Position numbers and translations under genes: made by a program. 64,000 bases of DNA from Agelas oroides (taxonomy: Eukaryota; Porifera; Demospongiae; Agelasida; Agelasidae), in the NCBI GenBank assembly GCA_949130485.1, contig OX422204.1:3004515-3068514 (forward strand), in the 5' to 3' direction. The notes beneath the pieces are model-generated. The model had not been told where the DNA came from, ran no database searches, and was given only the letters and a program-made list of their open reading frames with translations. Numbering within the stretch: the stretch's first letter is position 1; each line of letters opens with the position of its first letter. Below, one piece after another: positions 22,301-34,300 of this stretch.

Positions 22301-25300
22301 AACATGTCTTGAGTTCTGGGTAAACTTGCCACCAAAGAAGGTTGAAGCTAGTAAATCGCAAGATAGCATTTAGTGAATGACATAATCATAACTACAGAAG
22401 CAGAAGAGTTAGTTGTGAATGGTGAAGCCATGCTTGTTTCAAATGGAACTTGCTCAGTGGAGAGTGCCAACATGGGCATTCCGATGGAGTCTGGCAAGGA
22501 TCCATTCAAACGTTCATTAATAGTAATTATAGCTGTCCATCTGGAATTTACCATCCAGCTGAGTTCGCTTTCTTTATGGGATGTAATGGCAGTGTGTATG
22601 GTTTTGTTGCCACAACATAGCAACAGAGACATGCATGACTTTACATAACATCTAGGCCTATTTTTTTTTAGGGAGATGTGGCTTGTTGATTGTCCATGCA
22701 TGAGTACAGCTGTGTAGTGTACTATGGTCATTGAGTATGATGTAGCCTCGTATCCAGGCTGTTTGTAGGAAAAACAGCCTGATAACTTTCACGGGTTCCG
22801 GATATGACATTGCTGAAATTACAGGTGCACCTGTAATTTCAGCAATGTCATATCCACCTGTACAACCATGAATATTGGATAATGCACAATTGAAATTCTA
22901 CAACTGTCATGTGAAACATTCTGAAATTTGATTGGTGCTGCCAACTCTAGGGCAGCGGAAGTCCAACAGTTTGAACCCGGGTAAGTTATCAGGCCGTTTT
23001 TTTTTGTTTTTTTTGTAAAATGGCCTGGGTGTGAGGCCAGGTATGGTAAGGGTTAATAGTGAAACTAATTTTTAGCAGAAGTATGCAGATGCTGTAGAGT
23101 TAGTACAAGTGAATTTCCCAAGCCTGCCCTCTCTCCATGCAAACAGCCTACACTATTTATTAAAAGCATGCAAATTGAAAAATTTGAGTGGGCATGCATT
23201 AAGTTAGATCCACCCATAAATTCCAGGAATTGAATTTCTTGGGTTAGATTAGATCATGCTTTGCAATGGATTCAAACGCCAAAAAATCTCCATCAAAAAG
23301 AAGTGCAAAGAGTTCATGGCCTTCAGTTCTCAGTCTTATCCAGAAGTGAAGTTCTTGAAATATATAGATAGTAGCAGCTGCAGCAACAAAAAGCTTTTCA
23401 AAACTCCAAGGTAGAACATTTATGGGATAGCTCTTTCTTTGTTCTTGCCGACCCTTTTCTTATCACAAAATAAACTGACCTTGACAACTGAGAGGCTTCA
23501 TTCCTGGTATTGCACTAAGCAAAAATTTTTCAGAATTGAATTTCTTGCACTAGATTGGTCTATTTGCATAAGTACACCGGTTTCAACCCTTACTTGAGGT
23601 CATACCAAATTGATTTTATGTTTCATGGATCTGGCGGATCAGTTTCTAAGATTGAAAAAATAATTAAATAATTATTTAGTTCTCCATGCAGCTGTGCATA
23701 ACCCTAAAAAGTTGTAAAAACTTTTCCCAGGAATCCCAATAGTGAACTCAGAAATTTACGAACTCCCAAGTGAACCTTCTGATAGTAGCTATGTAATGCA
23801 TGAGAAATTTGGCCATTTTTGATCATAGTCTTTTGCCTGTGTACTATTGGTTCATAATTCTGACCTGAGCAATCCATGATAAATTTCATTTGGCTCTATA
23901 ATGCAAAAAGCATGACATGTACCTTGCTGTCCTTGTTGCCACTGTTGCTGTTCTGGCTGCTTTTCTCCACTCTGCTTCTGTCGCTGTGAGGAATAACGCT
24001 TCGGCTTTGATACTTGTGCGAGTGGTGCCTGTGTCACAGGGGGTGTGCTCTCCTCCAGCTCACCCTTTCTCTCTTCTGAATTTATCTTAGGTGCCTCAGA
24101 TTCTGTTCTATCTTGATTCTGTTGCTGTGGCGGTGAGGACTCGACTTCACTGACGAGAGGCAGCCCAGGATTGCTTGATGTCTCAGTAGATTTGTCAGTC
24201 TGTTCTTGGGTGAGCCTCTTCTCCAACGGCTCTATCACTGTTACTCCACTTTCAATTCCAACTGTAGGAGGGTCTACTTTTTCACTTCTGATTCCAACCT
24301 GGGGAGGGGGAGGGCCTAGTCTCTCACGCCACCCCCTTCCTCTACCTCTCCCTCTCGGTGTTACAATCAGCTTGCTCTCTTGGGTGAGGGAAAACACCTT
24401 TGTCTGGTGGGTCTTGGCACTGCTACCGCCTCCAGACTGAACACTGAACAGAGATCTAGAACCTTGCTTAGCATTGCGACTCTCTCTCTTCCTGTGAGTA
24501 TCACTACTCTCTCTCTCTGGTTTAGCACTCTCAGCAGTCAACTTCAAATCACTCCTTCCCACATCATCCTTGGTTTGCAAGCTAGCGCTTCCATCATAGT
24601 CATCTTCATCTATGTCTGACCAGTGTGTTTTAGGGACAGCAGCTTTGCTCTCAGTGTTGTCCTGCCATTCCTTCCCATTTTCTGCTGGTGTACCTTCATC
24701 TTCCTCTTTGTTACGACCGTCCTCTCTTCTCCTTCTTTGATCAGAATGCTCCCTTCCACTACCCTGGAAACCAGTTCTCTGTCTTGGACAATCAGGACGT
24801 TGTCTGCCTTCCCAACCCCGCTCCTCTCTTTCTCTTGTCCATTCTCTTCCACCAGATCTCTCCCCTTGCCTGGTAACATGAGTGCATACAAGTGTGTGCT
24901 AGTTAATAATGCTGACACATAGCCATGTTGCCAGGCCTCCCCCATTTGTTACTCTTCAGTTTGTGTTCACGATAATACATGGAAGCGGAAGAGCAGCAAA
25001 AAAACAAGGCCTGGAAATACTCATCATGTGAAACAATATTAGGTGTATGTGAGGTGGACATGGGGGATTGAGGTCCATATTGAAATAGTGCACTAGACTT
25101 CATCATCGAGTGCTCCACTGTTAGTATCTCATGCATTTGACAGATCTCATGCAGCTTGGTCGGTAAGAAACTTGTTCTCAAGTTCAGTTGCATTTGTAGT
25201 TGTCTTTCTTCGCCTTGTGCCCACTTGACCACCTCTTTCCTTTATCTTATCGCTCTTCTGCCTCTGTCTATTATTGTGACTGTAAACTATAAAACAAAAC

Positions 25301-28300
25301 ATGCATGGGGAAGACCTGCTGATAGTGGACCTATACCATCTAGAATCCTGACATTTTGGTAGAATATTCCAGCCAATTTGCTTCAGTATAAAAGAAGCCA
25401 TTGTGTTTAGTTGTACCATGATGTGTGTTATTCACAGGACACAATACCGGGAAGCCAGGGTACAAAGGTTAGATTGGTACTGTCTATAAGGTTTCATCAT
25501 GTGGTCTATCGGTGAATCTTTCAAAAGCAATTAGCTACAGGCTAATACAACCTTGGTGCAGGCTAAGAGCACGGCCCTTTTGAACTCATTAAGGCTGGCC
25601 TCAGCCAGGCACAACAATGGCTGGCTTCAAAGCTATGAAGGTGTACCACCACTTCCTACTGGTTTGTAACTCTTCCATGAATGGTAGGATCTGTGGCTAA
25701 CTCAGAGTAGGACTAAGCATAACTAAGCTGATGTTTTACCCTCCAGGCTCCGGTGATCTGAAAGATTTGAACATGTGGTAATGACCATTCTATCCCAGCT
25801 TTGAAGTCAAAGGAGTAGTGATTTTCATTGACAATTCACTGGAGTGCAGCTAATACATTTAGTCGCTGGTTTCTTTCATGCTTTGATTTGTTTACAACGC
25901 TGTTGCTATGTCTATCCAGGTGACTGCAGTACTACTAATGACCAATCAGATGCGGATTTCACTTTTTGCACAGCTGAGCCGTGCAAAAAGTGAAATCTGC
26001 ATTTGATTGTTCGATAGCCGTACAATTTGGGATAAATTTGCACAGTTGGTATATAGCCTTACAATACATGCTTTAAATACCTATATGATTATGTCAAAAG
26101 TAGCCAGGCCTATCCCAAATGTAATTATGTTGCAGTTTAGGTCGATATGCAAACTGCTGTAACCTCCCACCCAGGCCTATGCCCAGCTTTCTGTACTCTT
26201 GTCCCCACACAAAATGTTTCGCATGTGGCCTCATTAAAAATAGGGTCTGGACACTTTCACTAGAAAAACTGGGACCAGTTGCCATACGTAAGGTGGTCAG
26301 TAATTGTAGATGTTAATTACCTATAGCGGGAAACTTTTGAGGGAGAAAACTTTCGCAAATTGGCGGAAATAAGATTTTCATGGAGAAAACTTTTGTCGCT
26401 GCCAAAAGACACCCCCCCCCCCCCCCCCCCAATTTCGCAGAGGAAACTTTCGCAAATAGCTACAAAACCTCGAGATTCGTGAAAGTTTTCTCCCTCGAAA
26501 GTTTTCCGCTATACAGTACATTACATTGGTCGAACTGCCAATTGCCATGCCTTCTACTCTGTGCTAACTAGTCGCTCTGCCCATAGGTGATCAAAACTAG
26601 ACTCACCCTTCTCTTGCACTCACTGGAAGTTTGGCACCATCGTTTATTATAACTTGTTTCAACTCATTTTGTCATGCAGTAGTACATGTTAGTATCACTG
26701 TGTACAAAAGTATAATGTTTAGCTGAAGACTGAAATTGGAGAACCTGCATGATTAATATGTGATACTATAGCTTGTTGTGCAATTAATTACACTCGTAAG
26801 CTTAGTAATTTCACTCGTCTTCAAATTGTGAAATTACAAACCTGACTACAAGCCATGGTACAAACTATACAAACCGCAGGATCGACATGCCTGGGGACAA
26901 GAGTAAGCTTCCTGTCACTTGCAGTAAAGCAGGAAAGAGCCTGATACCATTCCTCATGTGAGTGACGTCAGGAGAGAATGAATAGTAGAAAGAGTTTAAT
27001 TGTGTGTGGGTGGGTGCAGGGACAGCAAGAAGAGTGAAGGTAACAGGTAACTTACCACCAGTGTTGTGTTGTTTTAGTTAACTGAAACCAAAGCTAAAAT
27101 GCATTGTAGTAAGGCATAAAAAACCTTTTAGCAATCAAAATTAAAACTAAAATAGATCAACTAAACCAGTTTGAAATCACCCCAAAATGGTAGTTAACTA
27201 AAACTAAAAGTGCCGATACTCTTTTTAGATTTAGTGATTAAAAATAAAACTAAACTAATATTTGGATCTGTAGCCTAATTAAACTAAAACTAAACTACTA
27301 GTCTGAACATAAACTAAAACAACACTGCTTACCATGTATATAGTGAGTGGGGGCGGTTAAAAATATTGAAATGCTGCCTGTTGATTTCTTGCCATTTTCT
27401 GATTGTATGACCTCATGAGAGGGAAAAGAACGACTCTCTCTTACTATACTGTACCACAGGTGACAGGTAAGGGGAATGGGAACGAGGCTAAACTGCTGCA
27501 CCTTGATGGTACATATACATAGGTCAGAGTAGCCTCGTTCTAGCAACTAATTACCTATAACCTACCAAGGGGCCAAGCGTGAAATGTTTGTAGAAACAAA
27601 CCCCTGCCAAATCCTTATACCCTACCCTATCCCACAGAAAAAATTAGCTGGTCAAAGTACAATCTGTTCTCCGGCTCTTGTGCACGGAGAAGAGAAGAGA
27701 GCCTGAGGGTGAGGCTACAGTCACTTCACTCTGACCAATGCAATAAGGGATGAATGCGTAACATGTACTGTATGTACATTTTGTAGCCTCGTTCCCAGGC
27801 CACTCCCAGATTTTATCTCGCAGCTGTGGAGAAAACTCCTATTCTATCTCGCAGCTGTGGAGAAAACTCCCGAGTTTTCTCCACAGCTGCGAGATAAAAT
27901 CTGGGAGTGGCCTGGGAACGAGGCTATACTGTATGTACGTACATTGCACATATCACGAAAGGGTAATCATCCATCCAATGTGAGCAAATATTTTACACCT
28001 TACATATGAGCATATCATGCATAGTTAAGTGCTGGTTTGCTGTTAAGTGCTGGTCTGCATGCGGTTAAGTGCTGGTCTGCATGCGGTTTTTGGTGAACAA
28101 TAAATAAAAGCACACACAAAATGCACCTCCCTGTTAGGTGCATTTGCTGTTAGGCACTCATTCTCTTCCTGTGGAGATATAGTGCATGCCCTAATAAGTA
28201 TTACGTACATGTAATAAAACTCCCAAGACAACTAGCAAGATAACAGATTTTACCTTCTGGGATCCCTCCTACTTCTTGAATCCAATTTTCCCTGGTCTTC

Positions 28301-31300
28301 TTCTCGGATGAAGTTACCAAGACGTGCTCCTTTCCTCCCAGTGCCACGCCTACCACCCCTTGTCCTGTTAATTCAACGATGAAACATTATAACAATTCCC
28401 TTGTTCTCTGGAAATATTGGCGGTATTTAAATTTGGCGGTTTGGCCCCAAACCAAGCGTAAAAAAATATTGGCGAAATTTAAATTTGGCGGTGGCGCATC
28501 AGCAGTGTATTACGTCATCATAAACATTGCGTGCACGTTTATCAGAAAGCGTTACCTTCCTCTCACTTGAGGTACTTGAACAAAGTCATGAGTTCGCAAA
28601 TTTACAAGAAACAAAACTGGCAGTGTGCTAGTGTTGAGCTAGCTACATGTACAGCTCGCGTAGAGGGGCACTGGGCGGGGCCAAGAGCGCTACTGCATGA
28701 AATGTCATTCCTCATTGCAGGTGAAAATAATACTGGCGGATTTTAATTTGGCGGTTTCAACCCCGACCGCCAAACTGCCAAATTTAATTCCCCATCAAAT
28801 TTTCCGGCTCTAAGGTACTACACAAGCAGAAAAGTATTGAAGAGTTGGGGAGGTCTGAGAACGAAGGCTACCAGTTGCATATGCACTAGCACTAGTGTGT
28901 GTTGTTTTTATATGTTGGCAAGTATGCTTATAGGCAATGGTGTGAGCCACAATGCGAATGTGCATTCCTAGTTCATGAACAGAAAGTTAGAAGCAGCAGC
29001 ACATGGCTCGGTGCATGCAATGGCTTCTTCTGCCCATGTATGGTTAAAAGTTCCCTTCACTTTTATGTCTTGTTACATATCTGGTTGATGAATGACTGAT
29101 TGCGTAATCAAATTAGAATGTCCCACGGGAGATGCACTGAAAACATGCACGAAACTATAGATAAACCACAATAATACCATAAGCAAGGAATACATTTTTA
29201 CCCACTTACTCAAATTGTCGGAAATTTCTGGAATCCTGTTTTGGACAAAGAAAGTGAATACGAGTCAACATGATGGTCAAAACACTGCATGTTATTGTAC
29301 TGGTGTATTAGTGTGCTGTAAACACAGGCTCTACATGTGTAGTTGAATACTGTAAACACAAGCTCTACATGTGTATTTGTGTACTGTTGGCTTGACCGTG
29401 ATTTATTATTAAAAATATTTATCATATGTCTAACTCATGCTAATGTATGGGAGTCAATGGGGAAGCCTTGCAGCTGCGCGCAGTTTATAAAAAGCTACTA
29501 CAAGTCACACGACAATCTGTATCAGTACTACAAGTCACGTGAGAATCCGTATCAGGTACTACAAGTCACGTGAGAATCCTTATCAGGTACTACAAGTCAC
29601 GCGAGAATCCGTATCAGGTACTACAAGTCACGTGCGCTGTGTCTGACTGTGCAATGAAATCGAAGGTTCAAATCATTATCACCATAGTACCAAGCTATAC
29701 CGGAAAAAACATCACTCGTTTGTTGCCGTTGGCATTGTTACTCATGCTGCGCACTCGTAACAATACAGACGGCAACAAACTCACGATATTTTTCCGGTAT
29801 AGCTTCGTACTATGGTGATAATTATATAGTATCAACATTAATATAAAAATAATTTATCATACATGTACGTCTAGCTCATGCAAATGTATGGGAGCCAATA
29901 GGGAAGCCTTGCAGCTATGCGCAGTTTATAAAAAGTTGTATTTTTTACTACAAGTCATGCGAGAATCCGTATCAGTACTACAAGTCACGCAAGAATCCAT
30001 ATCAGGTACTACAAGTCATGTGCGTGCGTCTGACTGTGCAATGAAATCGAAGGTTCGTATGATAAAATCATTATCACCATAGTACCAAGCTATACCGGAA
30101 AAATATCACTTGTTTGCTGCCGTCTGTATTGTTACTCGTGCTGTGCACTCGTAACAATACAGACGGCAACAAACTCATGATATTTGTCCGGTATAGCTTG
30201 GTACTATGGTGATACTTATATGTATATATTATTCTCCACATCACCCTTGTTTCTATAGTAACAGGTGGGCGACAGTTGTTTACGGCCATAAATCCCTGTC
30301 TACCATGGTTTATCTGTTATATTCTCCACTGTGATTGGTTATTAGTAAACATGTAAAGTAGTTTACACTGTAAACAAGGTAGCTTATAGGAAACATCATT
30401 TACAACTTCCTGTGGTATATGGAACAGAATCTACAACTTCCTTTATATCAGTATATGGAAAATAATACCCACCTGTTACCACAGAAACGAGGGTGAAGTG
30501 GAAATATTATTTCCATATACTGACAGGAAGTGGTACATTCTGTTCCATTGTGGCAGGAAGTTGCAAAATAAACTACCTTATTTACAGTGTAAAATACTTT
30601 GTACATAGTAACAACAAGGACCAATCAGGTTGGAGAATATAACACATAGTGGTCATAGAATTTATGGTTTGCAATAACCACCCTTGTCCTCAGGCTCCGA
30701 CCTCAGAGGTTACAGACCACAAATTTCTGGTCACCACGCACTATTTATTATATCTGTGTTTATACTCCTCGTACGGGTTGTATATCCAATACATATACTA
30801 TTGCATGCGTAGTGTTAACTCCGTATGTGTATTTTAAAACCCGTGAACAGTGGACCAGTGCATGCAACACTGCAAAGATACATATATGGAGTGAACTCAC
30901 AAAATGCCCTGTAACAAGCTATTACAAATCAAAACTGCGAAGATACGTATCATGTGGCAAGCTATTTCTTGCTTTCGTGACATATCATCCCCACACAAAT
31001 TTTCAACATATACACATAGGAATACTAAACATTGCAGTGAAATAACAGACAAAGTTAGAAATGCGACGACATAAAGTGAGAGGAAAATTAACAAAGTTAG
31101 AAATGCGACGACATAAAGTGAGAGGAAAATTAACAGACAAAGTTAGAAATGTGATGACAGTAAAGTGAGAGGAAAATTAACAGACAAAGTTAGAAATGTG
31201 ACGACAGTAAAGTGAGAGGAAAATTGACAGACAAAGTTAGAAATGTGACGACAGTAAAGTGAGAGGAAAATTAACAGACAAAGTTAGAAATGCGACGACA

Positions 31301-34300
31301 TAAAGTGAGAGGAAAAATAACAGACAATGTGACGGCATAAAGTGAGAGGAAAAATAACAGACAAAGTTAGAAATGCGATGACATAAAGCCTTACCCTGTC
31401 TTTCTCCCACTGCTCACGTGGACCTTGTTCAGAGTCCACGTAGCAGTCATGCAGCCATCTGTCCACGACATCTGCTCTCGACTTCACCTCCTCTGGTGGC
31501 CTGAAGTACAGGGATAATCATCACATGAAACAATTATAATTAAGGGAAACATACAGTGGAATTCCTCTAGAGCGGACACCATTGGGGACCAACATTTTGT
31601 CGCTTATAGTGAGTTGTCCTTAACTCAGGGGCTTCTGGTATATTTCCGGTAGGCGTGGTACTGCGTAATCGAGCTGTTAAGCACAACTTGGCTACGTTTT
31701 CAGACTTGCTGTACACTGGCAGGGAAAGCTAACCAGAGGCTAGAAATATGAGCTAATCTAATCTAATGTCAAGTTGTTAACTCCAGCAGTGATGGTGTAC
31801 AATCTTGCTGAAAAGGTCGACAAGAGTCCACTAAATCAGGGTCGTTAAGTACCGCTTTGTGTACAATTGGGAGTGGTATATAACTGTCCGTTATACGGAG
31901 TAACATGGTGTCCGCTATTCAGGGATTGCTTAAGTATTGAAGTGAATGGAAGGACAGTCGGGAGTTTCGGAATTGTGAGAGCATTACATAATATGTAACT
32001 ATAAGGGAATATTACATATTATCATACGTCTAACTCACGCTAATGTATGGAAGTCAATGGGGAAGCCTTGCAGCTGCACGCAGTTTATAAAAAGCCGTAT
32101 TTTTTTTACTACAAGTCACGCGAGAATCCGTATCAGTACTACAAGTCACGTGAGAATCCGTATCAGGTACTACAAGTCACGTGCGCTGTGTCTGAACGTG
32201 CAATGAATTTGAAGGTTCGTACAATAAAATCATTATCACCATAGTACCAAGCAATACCGGAAAAAATATCACTCGTTTGTTGCCGTTGGCATTGTTACTC
32301 GTGCTGCGCACTCGTAACAATACAGACGGCAAGAAACTCGTGATATTTTCCGGTATAGCTTGGTACTATGGTGATACTTATATAATATGTAACTATAGTA
32401 CATATTACATAATACATGTATATGTAGGTATAGTGGATTATTACAGAACATGTAGTGAATATAAACATGAAGTTTAATAAATTATTTTACGTATACTAGG
32501 GGTTACACAATGCCACCCTGTGCTTGGTAACACTAAAATAGAATTTGCGTTAAAAAATCTTTTGCAGCACAGCTATAGCAACGGAGATATTTGTGTGGAA
32601 AATAAAACAGCTGCTACAATCTAGTCAAGCAAGCGCCAGGGAAGTGATGGGTATGACATATGAGTATGATAACTGTCTGGCTAATACCTTGCGTCCACGA
32701 ACTTTACAAATGTAGGAACACTGGAGCAACGTCAAAGATATAAAAAAGAATGGTTTGTACCGTACTCAATCTGAAGACTGTGCATTCGGCAAGTTACGTA
32801 CATCAGATGAACAAACACTTGTGGAATTGGCAGGAAGAGGAGCAGATAGCATCTAAGAAGCTTTGTAACCTATGGTGTTGTGCCACGTTTCCTTCCACCG
32901 TCCACTTTTTGATTGCTTGCAGTATTCAAAATGGAGAGGGAAGACTTGTAAGATCACATAAATGACATTGAGTCTACTTTGGCTGGTTTTTGGGGACTTT
33001 GTTAAGCTCTTTGTGGGTAGAAATTTCATAAATTAGTTAGCAGTTTACAATCATATTCTACCTAGTAGTTAAACGTTTAACTGTGATGTTTTCCCTCCCT
33101 GAGGGCTACATGGGAAATACCGTATAGCGCTAAATTTTCTCAGGTCTTTAATCTCGTGAATTTTCAATCATTCGCGAAAGTATTTCAACGAAAATTTTTG
33201 ACACATGACACAGTTTTCACACTCTGACGGCAAGAGCATCGATGGACAACATCCATGGGGCTAAGCTGCTGAATCCGCATGCAAGGAACTCTCTCTAAGG
33301 AGACACCTTCGAAGTAGGCGTTGCTTTGCCGACAGCTGCGAGCTCGAGGGGATGACAGTGTGCCAACTTAATTCAATGAAATCTTCAAAAATTATTATTT
33401 GCGAAAATTTAGACCCTCGAAAATTTAGCGTTATATGGTATGGCTTATAATTCCCTCTCCATGTGTTTTTAGTTTACAGTCCATTACATTGCTATACTAT
33501 AGTACAGATTTATACACAGTTGTGTGTAAATAATATTAAAGTTACTGTAAACACTTGCATATGTACAGATGTGTTTACAGTAATAACAACAAAGGACCAA
33601 TCAGGTGGGATATATCTATAACATAAAGCCTGAGGAATCCGGAAAGAGCTTGGTTGTGGGGTCTAGGAGTTTTACTCACTGTTCTTCCTGCTCCTCCTCC
33701 TCCTCCCCTGGAAGTATCCGGTCATCGTGCTGGAAGAACTTTCCTTTGGTGGGGACAAACATGGGGCTATTCTCTGGCAGTTCAGGGGCTTCTTCTTTCT
33801 CCTTGTCCTGCCAAATAAGTCCAAAACATGGTTCACATAAAGATAACATATAATATATTTTTTTGCAAAATAGCCTCATTGAATAAGCACTTCCTGAGTC
33901 CTAAAACAGATCATAATATTTATCCAATCGTGTGGCTTCCGAAGGCCTTGCATTATGGAACTCACTGACTGGTAACACTGTGAGCAGACCATCTTCTTTT
34001 AAACATTCTCTATCTAGCATTCACAGACTCTTCCCACGGTGTACTGTGCAACAAACACTAGGGGAAGCTTGTGAACAAGGCTAGCCTCGTACCCAGGCTC
34101 CTCCCCTGCTAGGGGAAGCTTGTGAACAAGGCTAGCCTCGTACCCAGGCTCCTCCCCTGCTAGGGGAAGCTTGTGAACAAGGCTAGCCTCGTACCCAGGC
34201 TCCTCCCCTGCTAGGGGAAGCTTGTGAACCAGGCTAGCCTCGTACCCAGGCTCCTCCCCTGCTAGGGGAAGCTTGTGAACCAGGCTAGCCTCGTACCCAG

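Noticed and set aside
29420-30214. CRISPR-like array
   Set aside because: Repeated tactacaagtcacg units lack regular unique spacers and belong to a eukaryotic intronic composite repeat.
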